NCBI RefSeq assembly: GCF_002088975.1
Contig: NZ_NCST01000030.1
Span: 1 to 39,161, forward strand
DNA length: 39,161 bases
DNA from: Henriciella aquimarina
GTDB taxonomy: Bacteria; Pseudomonadota; Alphaproteobacteria; Caulobacterales; Hyphomonadaceae
Direction of reading: 5' to 3'
The translations under genes were made by a program, and so were the position numbers. Below are positions 30,418 to 38,576 of this stretch, one piece after another. The notes under the pieces were generated by a model, which saw only the letters and a program-made list of their open reading frames with translations, was not told the DNA's origin and ran no database searches. The stretch's first letter is position 1. Every line of letters begins with the position of its first letter.

Positions 30418-31869
30418 TTAGCCTGCGCAGCACGAAAGTTTCGCCACGTCCTTGTCGAAGGTTTGCGCCGCCAGCTTTAGCCCTTCAACAGTTGTCAGGT
30501 ATGGGAAGATCGTCTCGCCAAGCGCCTTGCTCGTCATGCCGAACTTCAACGCCATAGCCAGCGTCTGAATCGCATCAGACCCTTCGGGCGCCGCGATCTG
30601 TCCGCCCAGGAGGCGGTCGGTCTTCGCATCCGCGACCAGCTTGATGACGCCGCGGGTATCGCGGGCGGCGGCGGCGCGTGCCACGTGGTCCAGCGTCAGC
30701 ACGCTGGTCTTGACGTCATGACCGGCTGCCTTCGCCTGCACCTCGGAAAGGCCGACGCCAGCGACCTGCGGATCGGTGAACACGACCCAGGGCATGGCAA
30801 CATTGTCATAGCGCACAGCCTCAAGACCAAGCGCATTATTGACCGCCACCTTGGCCCCATAAGCGGCCATGTAGACGAACTGATCGCGATCGGTGACATC
30901 GCCCGCCGCCCAGACGCCCGGCCGTGTCGTGGCCATGTCGGCGCCGACCTTGATCGATCCGCGCGCATCGGTCTCAATGCCGAACTCGCGCAAGCCGAGG
31001 TCTTCGGAATTGGCCACCCGGCCTGTGGTCGCCACCAGCCGCTCTGCGGTTAGAGTTTCGGGCGTTCCACTCCGTTCGATTGTCAGCGTGACGCCGCCGT
31101 CACTCCGTCTCACCGATCGGTAGGACAGGCCGGTCTCGACCGCGACACCCTCAGCCTTCAACGCGTCGGTCAACGCCTTGGCCACTTCCGGTTCCACGCC
31201 GGGCAGAAGGCGCGAACGCGTGACCAGTGTAACCTTGACGCCCAGCCGCGACGCCATCTGCGCCAGTTCACAGCCAATATAGCCGCCGCCCAGGACCAGG
31301 ATGCTTTCGGGCTGATCGGGCAGGCTGAGAAGGTCCCAGGAATCCAGCGCCTCCACGGTCTCGATCCCGTCAATTTCCGGCAAGAAAGGGCGCGAGCCGG
31401 TGGCGATCAGAACCTTCGGTGCAGCGATGATCCGCCCGCCGACCTCAATCCCACCTTCGATCAGGCGTGCGGCACCTTCCTCGATATAGGTGACATTCTC
31501 ATAGGAAGGCAGCAGGTCGATGTATTTTTTCTGGCGCATCTCGTCGACCAGATCGGCCGTGCCCTTGACGACCGCCGACCAGTCCACGCTCTGCGCACAG
31601 GGTTCAATGCCCGGAAACCGTGCCGCCGCTGTACCAGCATGCACCGCTTCACCGGCCCGTATCATCGCCTTGGACGGCACGCAGCCGACATTGACGCAGG
31701 TGCCGCCGATGGTGCCATGCCCAACCATGGCCACGCGCCTGCCGGCCTCGGCCGCGCTAATCGAAGCCGAAAACCCGGCCGAGCCAGCACCTATGACGAT
31801 GAGGTCATAGCTGTCGTCGCCGTTTTTATTGACGGAGCAGCAATCGCCTGTCTTTACGGTTTGATTCAT
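30418..31869 (-). CDS. merA: Mercuric reductase
   Basis: A 483-aa flavoprotein that reduces Hg(II) to Hg(0) with NADPH in the cytoplasm. It has the FAD-binding GAGSAGFSASISAAEAG (about 27-43), the redox-active disulfide GGTCVNVGCVPSK (about 55-67), an NADPH fold (LVLGGGYIGCELAQMASRLG), and the C-terminal vicinal CC at 480-481 (LSCCAG) that delivers mercury to the active site, which separates it from lipoamide dehydrogenases. The N-terminal HMA domain of many MerA proteins is absent, but two Cys (GDCCS) remain near residues 9-10. AAGGAAG precedes the ATG. It is the last gene of the mer operon. Confidence 0.95.
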   Translation of the reverse strand: MNQTVKTGDCCSVNKNGDDSYDLIVIGAGSAGFSASISAAEAGRRVAMVGHGTIGGTCVNVGCVPSKAMIRAGEAVHAGTAAARFPGIEPCAQSVDWSAVVKGTADLVDEMRQKKYIDLLPSYENVTYIEEGAARLIEGGIEVGGRIIAAPKVLIATGSRPFLPEIDGIETVEALDSWDLLSLPDQPESILVLGGGYIGCELAQMASRLGVKVTLVTRSRLLPGVEPEVAKALTDALKAEGVAVETGLSYRSVRRSDGGVTLTIERSGTPETLTAERLVATTGRVANSEDLGLREFGIETDARGSIKVGADMATTRPGVWAAGDVTDRDQFVYMAAYGAKVAVNNALGLEAVRYDNVAMPWVVFTDPQVAGVGLSEVQAKAAGHDVKTSVLTLDHVARAAAARDTRGVIKLVADAKTDRLLGGQIAAPEGSDAIQTLAMALKFGMTSKALGETIFPYLTTVEGLKLAAQTFDKDVAKLSCCAG

Positions 31870-31975
31870 TATTTCTTCCTTGGCTTGTGACCAGGCATGG
31901 CGACGCGGCCTCGATCAAGTATTCAAAATCACACCATCGACCCGATGTCGGAGGCGTGGCCGGGATCAGGTTGAG

Positions 31976-32215
31976 GCCGCTGTCGCCGCATTCGCCTGCG
32001 GCGAAGACCGCGGGATCGCTCGTACGCATCGATGTGTTCACCTGGATGCCCCGCCGAGTGCACTCGGCGCAGGCAGCTTCAAGGTTCAGCCTGTCCATTT
32101 TTGGTACCCGGCCGGGGCTGAGGCACATGCTCATTGATGCAAAACAAGAAGGTGTCGCAATGACGGTACCGGCCAGACCCGTTATCAGCAGTTTTCGGTC
32201 AGTCCATTTTGACAT
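31976..32215 (-). pseudogene. merF start fused to a flavoprotein fragment (chimeric remnant)
   Basis: From ATG 32215 the minus strand encodes about 27 residues like the first helix of the mercury transporter MerF (SKWTDRKLLITGLAGTVIA, then TPSCFAS where MerF has CCFTP). From about 32134 the same frame continues as an internal piece of an FAD/NAD(P) disulfide oxidoreductase: GRVPKMDRLNLEAA, then RGIQVNTSMRTSDPAVFAAG. It then loses all similarity before the merA start. The frame stays open for 144 codons but cannot make either protein. It lies between merP and merA, where merF is normally found. Confidence 0.55.
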
Positions 32216-32303
32216 CAAAGTGAAAGCCTTGTGTGAAAATCTGACGATGTATGCGAACATCGACTGGCAGGTGCCTCATCAGGATATTCCAGATGCTGCG
32301 TGT

Positions 32304-32627
32304 TCAACCGTCCGTAACGCTTGCCGGGTATCCTACATCGGTTGAAGCCGCAGCGATCAGCTCAGGCGTTGTCGCCGCCGTATCGTAAACCACTTCTGCG
32401 GTCCTGGCCGCATAATCGATATCGACAGATTTAACGCCCTCGACACGCATCATCGCTTTCCTGACAGCAATCGGACATGTCGCGCAGGTCATGTTTTCGA
32501 TGGTCAAACGGGCTGTCGCCTGTTCGACCTCCACCGAGGCATCCGGAGCATTCTGCGCGCTGGCGACTGCGAGCCCCCCCGCGAGTGCCAGACCTGCCAG
32601 TCCGGCGATCATCCATGTTCGTTTCAT
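32304..32627 (-). CDS. merP: Periplasmic mercury-binding protein
   Basis: 107 aa: a Sec signal (AGLAGLALAGGLAVASAQ) followed by an HMA domain with MTCATC (C48 and C51) that binds Hg(II) in the periplasm and passes it to MerT. The rest follows the ferredoxin-like pattern (PIAVRKAMMRVEGVKSVDID, then AEVVYD). ATG 32627 is chosen because GGGAGA lies 6 bases before it; a longer frame upstream runs into merT and is not used. It sits 14 bases after merT. Confidence 0.93.
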   Translation of the reverse strand: MKRTWMIAGLAGLALAGGLAVASAQNAPDASVEVEQATARLTIENMTCATCPIAVRKAMMRVEGVKSVDIDYAARTAEVVYDTAATTPELIAAASTDVGYPASVTDG

Positions 32628-32641
32628 ACTTGTCTCCCTGG

Positions 32642-33016
32642 CTAGTAAAATAACGGTGCCCATACATCGATGGTCAGGGCCGCCAGCACGACAAGCGCGC
32701 CGCTCCACAGGGCGACCTGCTTGATGACTGACGACTGCGGACGGGCGCAATAGCTACCATCCTCGCAGACACTGGTTTTTCGAAAATAGACATCCCGGAA
32801 TCCAGCCGCGAGAAGTCCGATTGCGACCAGGAGAAAAAGGGGCTTGTAGGGTTCCAGTACCGTCAACTGGCCAATCCACGCTCCGGAAACACCAAGACTG
32901 ATCAGCACAAGCGGCACGATGCAGCAGGATGATGCAAGGAATGCCCCCAGCATGCCACCGGCAACAAGCCACCTTGAGCGACGCTCATTTGCTGGGCTGT
33001 TTTCCGTATCTGCCAT
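32642..33016 (-). CDS. merT: Mercuric ion transporter
   Basis: A 124-aa inner-membrane protein with three helices. The first helix holds the vicinal pair C31-C32 (SSCCIVPL) and the cytosolic loop holds C84 and C90 (VCEDGSYC), matching the four Cys that relay Hg(II) from MerP to MerA. It is the first gene of the mer operon, transcribed divergently from merR under a MerR-type promoter at 33052-33082. Confidence 0.95.
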   Translation of the reverse strand: MADTENSPANERRSRWLVAGGMLGAFLASSCCIVPLVLISLGVSGAWIGQLTVLEPYKPLFLLVAIGLLAAGFRDVYFRKTSVCEDGSYCARPQSSVIKQVALWSGALVVLAALTIDVWAPLFY

Positions 33017-33051
33017 GACCAGCTGTTCCCATTGCTTTATTGATCATGATC

Positions 33052-33082
33052 ACGTTACGCTCTGTAGTTGGCACAGACACAA
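33052..33082 (-). promoter_or_regulatory. merT promoter with 19-bp spacer and MerR dyad
   Basis: On the minus strand TTGTGT (33082-33077) and TAACGT (33057-33052) are separated by exactly 19 bases, the over-long spacer that MerR-family activators correct by untwisting DNA. The spacer contains the dyad TCTGT-N7-ACAGA (33061-33077 on the plus strand). The dyad differs from the classical Tn501 operator, so the assignment rests on geometry and position. Confidence 0.6.
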
Positions 33083-33096
33083 GCGGGTAATTCATC

Positions 33097-33513
33097 ATGG
33101 CCATCACATCGCCGCGAGCAGCACTCAAACGGGCTGAACTGGCCGGGCGGCTCGGCTGCAATCTTGAAACCATCCGTTATTATGAAAAGATCGGCCTTCT
33201 GCCCGAACCGGCCCGCACGGCCAGTGGCCACCGGCTGTATTCGAATGGGGACCAGGTACGGCTGCGTTTCATATTGCGGGCCCGCAGTCTCGGCTTCTCG
33301 GTGGAAGATGTACGCTCACTGCTTGGCATCAATGATGGCAGGCCGAGTTGCGCGGACGTCAAGGCGCTGGCAGAAGCACATCGCGGCGATATCCGCAAAC
33401 GCATCGCCGATCTGAGACAAATGGATCGACGGCTCGGCGAGATCATGGCTGGTTGCACCGGCGCTGAAACACCTGATTGCGCACTCACCGACAACCTGTT
33501 CGAAGACCGCTGA
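33097..33513 (+). CDS. merR: Mercury-responsive regulator
   Basis: A 138-aa MerR-family regulator. The winged helix-turn-helix spans residues 12-50 (LGCNLETIRYYEKIGLLPEP). C85, C120 and C128 correspond to the three Hg(II) ligands C82, C117 and C126 of Tn501 MerR, with the second interval one residue shorter. It bends the divergent merT promoter to activate the mer genes when mercury is present. It has no SD-like site beyond weak A-rich sequence, and its start is within 80 bases of merT. Confidence 0.92.
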   Translation: MAITSPRAALKRAELAGRLGCNLETIRYYEKIGLLPEPARTASGHRLYSNGDQVRLRFILRARSLGFSVEDVRSLLGINDGRPSCADVKALAEAHRGDIRKRIADLRQMDRRLGEIMAGCTGAETPDCALTDNLFEDR

Positions 33514-33740
33514 TAAAAAGGGTCGGTACCAAGAGCGTTGTCTTACCGGCGTCAGAAGCGGCTTGCCTCTTTATAGTCGTGTTCATGGCTCACGCCCGTG
33601 CCGGGTTCAGTTGATCCCACGCTCACGACACTCGATAAGCCAGAAGCAGGCCGTCACAATGAGCTTTCGCCTTCACCACCATTTGAGAAGCTGCCATTTT
33701 CGTAGGGTTGAGCTCGCGGAACCATGAGCCGGAGACAAAA

Positions 33741-34096
33741 TTGTTCCACCTATTTATCAAGGCTGTAATTTCAGCCATCCTCATCGTCGCCATTTCCGAA
33801 ATCGGCAAGCGCAGCCCAGGCTTTGCGGCACTTGTGGCTTCACTTCCTCTCGTCTCGGTCCTGGGCATGATCTGGCTGTGGCGCGACACTGAAGACACAT
33901 CCCGGCTGGCGGCCATTCAGCTGCCACATTCTGGTATGTTCTTCCAAGCCTGCCGATGTTCCTTCTGATCCCATGGCTGCTCGGCCGCGGCATTCCCTTT
34001 TATGGCGCCTTGATCCTGGGAGCAGCTATAACAATTGTGCTCTACTTCACGATGATCCTGATACTGCCCAGGCTAGGAGTAGAGCTCGGCAACTAG
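33741..34096 (+). pseudogene. DUF3147-like membrane protein gene with a one-base frameshift
   Basis: From TTG 33741 (GGAG six bases upstream) the frame encodes FHLFIKAVISAILIVAISEI, a second helix (FAALVASLPLVSVLGMIWLW) and then runs off course. After about 33923 the protein resumes in another frame as FWYVLPSLPMFLLIPWLLGR and ALILGAAITIVLYFTMILI, ending at TAG 34094-34096. Restoring one G in CTG(G)CCACATTCTGG would rejoin the halves into about 118 residues with four helices, the DUF3147 size. It may be a real mutation or a base-calling error. The family name is from memory of the helix pattern. Confidence 0.65.
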
Positions 34097-34302
34097 TACA
34101 TTCAGTCGCTCCCCTTAAGGTCCAAACCCGTCTGTCAGGCCTTGTATCAAGCCTCATAAATGGGACGAGCGCACAAATTCCACTGCTCCCTGACACGTCA
34201 GCGAGTCGTGAACCCGCTGGATTTCGTGTTTGGAAGGTTCGCCTTCCCACGCAACCCCGGCGAGACCCATCATATTCTGTCAGTGTCCCGGCAGATACAG
34301 GA

Positions 34303-35235
34303 TTACGCCTTCCACTGAGAATTCGAATGCCCGTAAACACCGGCGTTTTCGTGGGCATGATCTTCGTGCTCGAACTCAAGACTCGAATGAGCAATTCCGA
34401 AGCGCTCATGCAGACGCTCCTTGATCGCGGCCTTGACGGTCTCGATTCGAGACCAGTTTTCGCCGGACAAAACCACATGACAGTCAAGCGCTGTCTCATG
34501 CTCCTGCATCTGCCAGAGATGCACATGATGGACATCCACGACATCATCAACACTTCGCATCGCCTCAATGACGGCACCGTTGTCAATGTCCGGCGGACTG
34601 CCCAGCATTAACATATGGATCGGTCCGCCGATTTCGCGGAACGACAGATAGAGAATGTATACCGCGATACCGATCGTCACGAGCGGATCGACCAGTCTCC
34701 AGTCATAGAGGAGGATCAGCGTGCCGCCCGCGACAACGGCAATCGATGCAAGTGCATCCGACAGATTGTGAAGAAAGAGTGCCCGGATATTCACACTCCC
34801 TTTCTGCATCGAATAGGTCAGGAGCGCTGTCAGCGTATCGATAACTAGCGCAACACCCCCGAGAATGATCACTGTCCATCCGCCGACGGCCGGCGGATCG
34901 ATGATTCGCATGACACCCTCATAGACCAGATAGAGGCCGATAATGATCAAGGAGGTGTAGTTGATCAGGGCTGCAACGATCTCGATGCGGCCATACCCAA
35001 AGGTCATCCGTTCATCAGCCGGTCGCCGCGCAATCTTGCGCGCAGCGAACGCGATGACGAGCGACGCCATGTCAGAGAAGTTGTGCAGGGCATCGGCGAT
35101 GAGCGCGAGGCTGCCGGAGAAAACCCCTCCGACAACCTGCCCAATAGTGAGTAGTGCGTTTGCCCAGATAGCAATGGACACCCGACGATCACCGCTCTCG
35201 GGATCAAGACCGTCATGATCATGTGCGTGGCTCAT
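34303..35235 (-). CDS. Cation diffusion facilitator (CzcD/ZitB-like)
   Basis: A 310-aa CDF transporter exporting Zn(II), Cd(II) or Co(II) from cytosol to periplasm by proton antiport. The N-terminus has a His tract (MSHAHDHDG). Six helices follow. The metal-site motifs are DALHNFSD in helix 2 and HNLSDALAS in helix 5. The C-terminal cytosolic domain carries VHHVHLWQMQEHETALDCHV, typical of CzcD-type proteins, and a His-rich tail (EHEDHAHENAGVYGH). ATG 35235 has GAGGAGG 6 bases upstream and lies within the end of the upstream lipoprotein gene (17-base overlap), so it belongs to the czc operon. Confidence 0.93.
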   Translation of the reverse strand: MSHAHDHDGLDPESGDRRVSIAIWANALLTIGQVVGGVFSGSLALIADALHNFSDMASLVIAFAARKIARRPADERMTFGYGRIEIVAALINYTSLIIIGLYLVYEGVMRIIDPPAVGGWTVIILGGVALVIDTLTALLTYSMQKGSVNIRALFLHNLSDALASIAVVAGGTLILLYDWRLVDPLVTIGIAVYILYLSFREIGGPIHMLMLGSPPDIDNGAVIEAMRSVDDVVDVHHVHLWQMQEHETALDCHVVLSGENWSRIETVKAAIKERLHERFGIAHSSLEFEHEDHAHENAGVYGHSNSQWKA

Positions 35236-35467
35236 GATCGGCCTCCTCTTCCAGCACATTGCGCTTGCACTCGAGATAAGCCCGTCGCCGCGCGTCTAGC
35301 GCGTTTTTGACACGGCTCCTTGACGGTATCAGGCCGCATTCTTCCCGCACCTTGGCCGCCTGCTCACTTGAAAGGGACGCCATTGCGTTGCCGAGACTCC
35401 CACAGCCCGCCAGGGCTGCGAGAGAAACGGACATGACCGCGACGCGAAGTTCACGATGGATGAACAT
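35219..35467 (-). CDS. Small lipoprotein nested between czcA and the CDF gene
   Basis: 82 aa with a lipobox ALAGC (C22), so a membrane-anchored periplasmic protein. The mature part is helical and charged with two Cys (REECGLIP, LECKRN). It overlaps the czcA stop by 17 bases and the CDF start by 17 bases. GGAGG lies 6 bases before ATG 35467, inside the czcA coding sequence. I do not recognise the family. Its fixed position in a metal-efflux operon suggests an accessory role. Confidence 0.7.
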   Translation of the reverse strand: MFIHRELRVAVMSVSLAALAGCGSLGNAMASLSSEQAAKVREECGLIPSRSRVKNALDARRRAYLECKRNVLEEEADHEPRT

Positions 35468-38400
35468 GTTCGGCCTCCAGCAAGGAATGGTGGGCTTCTG
35501 GTTTCGGGGCGAACCAGCGATGAAGGGCTGGCAGGACCAGAAGCGTCAACACGGTCGACGAGACGAGCCCGCCCATGACCACGGTCGCCAGCGGGCGCTG
35601 GACTTCTGCCCCGACGCCAGCCGCAAAGAGCAATGGCGCCAGCCCGAGTGCTGTCGTCAGCGCAGTCATCAGCACCGGACGCGCCCGTAAGCCTGCGGCC
35701 TCGACCGCGAGCGCATCGCGGTCCCGGCCTTCCCGGGCAAAATCGTCCATGAAACTGACAAGCACCATCCCATTGCCAAGCGCGATGCCGAACAGGGCAA
35801 TGAAGCCGACCGTCGCGGGCACGGAGATGGGCAGACCGGCAATCCAGAGCGCCATCGCCCCGCCGGTCAATGCCAGCGGAATGTTGAGCAGGATCAGTAT
35901 GGCCGACTTCATGCGCCCGAAGGTCAGAAGCAGGATCAGGAACACGATGCCGAGCGTGATCGGGATCACGACCGCAAAGCGCTCATTGGCCTCCTGCTGC
36001 AGCTCGAACTGCCCGCCCCATTCGACCCGGTAGCCGGCTGGAAGGTCGAGCTGGTCGGCGACGACCTCCTGCGCATCGGCGACATAACTGCCAATATCGC
36101 GCCCCCGCACATTGAGCTGCACGGTGATGAAACGCTCACCATTTTCGCGGGTGATCTGCCGGGGGCCAACGATTTCCCGGATATCGGCCACGCTTTCGAG
36201 CGGAATCCGCGCGCCGCTGGCCGATTCCAGAATGATCCGTCCAATGGCGTCCGGCGTATCCCGGTCCGCCTCGGCATAGCGGACGATGACGGGGAACTGG
36301 CGAACGCCTTCAAACACCGCCCCGGCCTCGGCCCCGCCGACACCGGAACGCAATGCATCCAGGGCGTCCTCGACACTCAGGCCGTAACGGCCGAGTGCCG
36401 GACGATCGAGCGAGACCACGAGCTGCGGTGCGCCGGTGATCTGGTCGGCCTGGACGTCGGTTGCCCCCGGCACGTCCTGGAGGATCGACTGCAGCGCCTG
36501 TGACCCCTCAAGCAGAACCTCCGTATCAGGCCCGAAAATCTTGACCGCCAGTTGCGCCTTCGTGCCGGTGAGAAGTTCATCGACCGACATCGCGATCGGC
36601 TGACCGACATTGACCCGGACACCGGGGAAGCTGCCGAGATTGTCGGATATGGAGGCGCGAAGGTCATCCGGAGTCATCCCCTCTCGCCAGTCACTTCGCG
36701 GTTTAAGTGCCACGAAGGCTTCGATGCTGTTGACGGGGTCGGCATGCGCACCAACTTCCCCGCGTCCGATACGGCTGACGATCGAGCTGATTTCCGGGAA
36801 TGTCTCAAGCAGACGGTTCTCGATCCGGGTCGAGGTCTCCTTCGCTTCGGTGAGCGATATGGAAGGCGCCATGGTCACCCTTAGGAGGACGTCACCTTCT
36901 TCCAGCGCCGGTGTAAACTCCGAGCCGAGCCGGGTCGCTGACAGGCCCCCAACAAGAAGCAGGACGCCCGCGAGCCCGATGGCCGCAAGGCGTCGCCTGA
37001 CAAAGAAGGCCGCCACCGGCTTGATGGTGCGGGTCAGGCGGCTGTCGCCCTGTTTTACATCACGCCTGGGCGGACGCATCAGACCGAGCGCCATGGCTGG
37101 CGCAATGAGCGCCGCATAGATCAGTGAGCCTGTCATTGCGAGCGCTGCCGATGCGGCCAGCGGCCGGAACGTCTTGCCCTCAGTGCCCTGCAGAGAAAAC
37201 AGCGGCAGGAAGACGATAATAACCACCGCAACAGCGGCAATCAGCGGTGCGATCACTTCAGCGCTCGCACGCGCGACAGTGGTACGATTATCTTCGCCGC
37301 TACGCCGTTCACGAAAACCGCGATCGACGTTTTCAGCGATCACGATGGCCCCGTCCACCATCATGCCGATCGCGATCGCGACCCCGCCGAGCGTCATCAG
37401 ATTGGCACCGATACCAAGGGCATTCATCGCGACGAAGGCAAAGCCGACAGAAAACGGAATGGACATCACCACGACCAGGCTCGGCCGCCAGCCCCCGAGG
37501 AACAGGAAGACGATGACGGCGACCAGGAGCGCGCCCTGCCAGAGCGCGGTCGTCACGGTCGCAGCCGCCTTTTTCACCAGCGTGCCCTGATCATAATACG
37601 GAACGGCTTTGACGCCATCCGGAAGCGACTGGTTGATCTCGTCGAAGCGCGCTTGCGCGTTCTCGATCACCTCAGACGTGTTTGTGCCATAAAGTTTCAG
37701 GACGAGACCGGCGACGGTCTCCCCTTCGCCATTGGCAGTTGCGAGCCCCTGCCGGACGCCGCCGCCGATGGCGACTTCACCGAGGTCGTTGACGCGGACG
37801 GTTCGTCCATCCACGGTCTTGACCGGCGTTTCACGCAGATCATCGAGGGAGCGAGCGAGCCCGACCCCGCGCACCGTGTACTGTTCGGCGCCAATTTCGA
37901 TGAATTGCGCGCCGGCCGTCCGATTGGCGCTCTCCAGGGCGGCAATCACCTCGCCGACGCTGAGGTCATAGGACGTCAGTTGGTCTGGATCGAGCCGGAC
38001 CTGATATTGCTTTTCAAAGCCGCCGAGCGACAGGACTTCGGTCACGCCTTCAACGGACTGGAGCGGATACTTGATCATCCAGTCAGCGATCTCGCGCAAC
38101 TCGACAAGCGACCGCTCGCCGGTTTCATCGACGAGACGGTAGTACATGATAATGCCAAGGCCGGTCGAAATCGGTCCCATCTTCGGCGTGCCGAAGCCTT
38201 CGGGGATGGCCTCGCCCGCCTCGCCAAGACGTTCGCCGACAACCTGGCGCGCGAAATAGACGTCCGTGCCGTCCTCGAAATAGATATTGATGACGGACAG
38301 GCCGAAATTGGACGTCGAGCGGATCTCCTCAACCTTGGGCAGGCCGGACATGGCCGTTTCGATCGGATAGGTGACATAGCGCTCGACCTCTTCGGGTGAC

Positions 38401-38564
38401 AGGCCTTCAGTCTCCGTGAAGACCTGGACCAGCGAGGGCGAGGGATCGGGAAAGGCATCGACGGGAAGGCTGCGAAAGGCAAACAGGCCGCCGATGGACA
38501 GGGCGAGTGCGGCAATGGCGGCAAGCAGCCGGCCACCCGCAAGGCGGTGCATCAAATTGATCAT
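35451..38564 (-). CDS. czcA: Heavy-metal RND pump, CzcA type
   Basis: A 1037-aa HME-class RND pump with twelve helices. The proton-relay helix reads AIAIGMMVDGAIVIAENVDR, with the MVDGAIV pattern of CzcA-type pumps. The three Cu-binding Met of CusA are not conserved (EGDVLLRVTMAPSISL in place of the LLYMPTTLPG region; NSIEAFVALKP in place of PLTMIETWIKLKP), so divalent ions such as Zn, Cd, Co or Ni are more likely than Cu(I). AGGAG lies 8 bases before the start, just at the czcB stop. The nearby CnrYXH-like regulator at 3.9-5.2 kb could serve it, although it is 30 kb away. The exact metal cannot be read from sequence. Confidence 0.9.
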   Translation of the reverse strand: MINLMHRLAGGRLLAAIAALALSIGGLFAFRSLPVDAFPDPSPSLVQVFTETEGLSPEEVERYVTYPIETAMSGLPKVEEIRSTSNFGLSVINIYFEDGTDVYFARQVVGERLGEAGEAIPEGFGTPKMGPISTGLGIIMYYRLVDETGERSLVELREIADWMIKYPLQSVEGVTEVLSLGGFEKQYQVRLDPDQLTSYDLSVGEVIAALESANRTAGAQFIEIGAEQYTVRGVGLARSLDDLRETPVKTVDGRTVRVNDLGEVAIGGGVRQGLATANGEGETVAGLVLKLYGTNTSEVIENAQARFDEINQSLPDGVKAVPYYDQGTLVKKAAATVTTALWQGALLVAVIVFLFLGGWRPSLVVVMSIPFSVGFAFVAMNALGIGANLMTLGGVAIAIGMMVDGAIVIAENVDRGFRERRSGEDNRTTVARASAEVIAPLIAAVAVVIIVFLPLFSLQGTEGKTFRPLAASAALAMTGSLIYAALIAPAMALGLMRPPRRDVKQGDSRLTRTIKPVAAFFVRRRLAAIGLAGVLLLVGGLSATRLGSEFTPALEEGDVLLRVTMAPSISLTEAKETSTRIENRLLETFPEISSIVSRIGRGEVGAHADPVNSIEAFVALKPRSDWREGMTPDDLRASISDNLGSFPGVRVNVGQPIAMSVDELLTGTKAQLAVKIFGPDTEVLLEGSQALQSILQDVPGATDVQADQITGAPQLVVSLDRPALGRYGLSVEDALDALRSGVGGAEAGAVFEGVRQFPVIVRYAEADRDTPDAIGRIILESASGARIPLESVADIREIVGPRQITRENGERFITVQLNVRGRDIGSYVADAQEVVADQLDLPAGYRVEWGGQFELQQEANERFAVVIPITLGIVFLILLLTFGRMKSAILILLNIPLALTGGAMALWIAGLPISVPATVGFIALFGIALGNGMVLVSFMDDFAREGRDRDALAVEAAGLRARPVLMTALTTALGLAPLLFAAGVGAEVQRPLATVVMGGLVSSTVLTLLVLPALHRWFAPKPEAHHSLLEAEHVHPS

Positions 38565-38576
38565 TTTGCGGGTCTC

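Noticed and set aside
33040..33053. TTGATCATGATCAC near the merT start as a fourth FNR box
   Set aside because: One arm lacks the final A, and the match comes from a simple TGATCA repeat next to the MerR-type promoter; too weak to call.
33973..34611. 212-codon plus-strand open frame opposite the end of the CDF gene
   Set aside because: Antisense to a conserved transporter domain; no ribosome site or motif.
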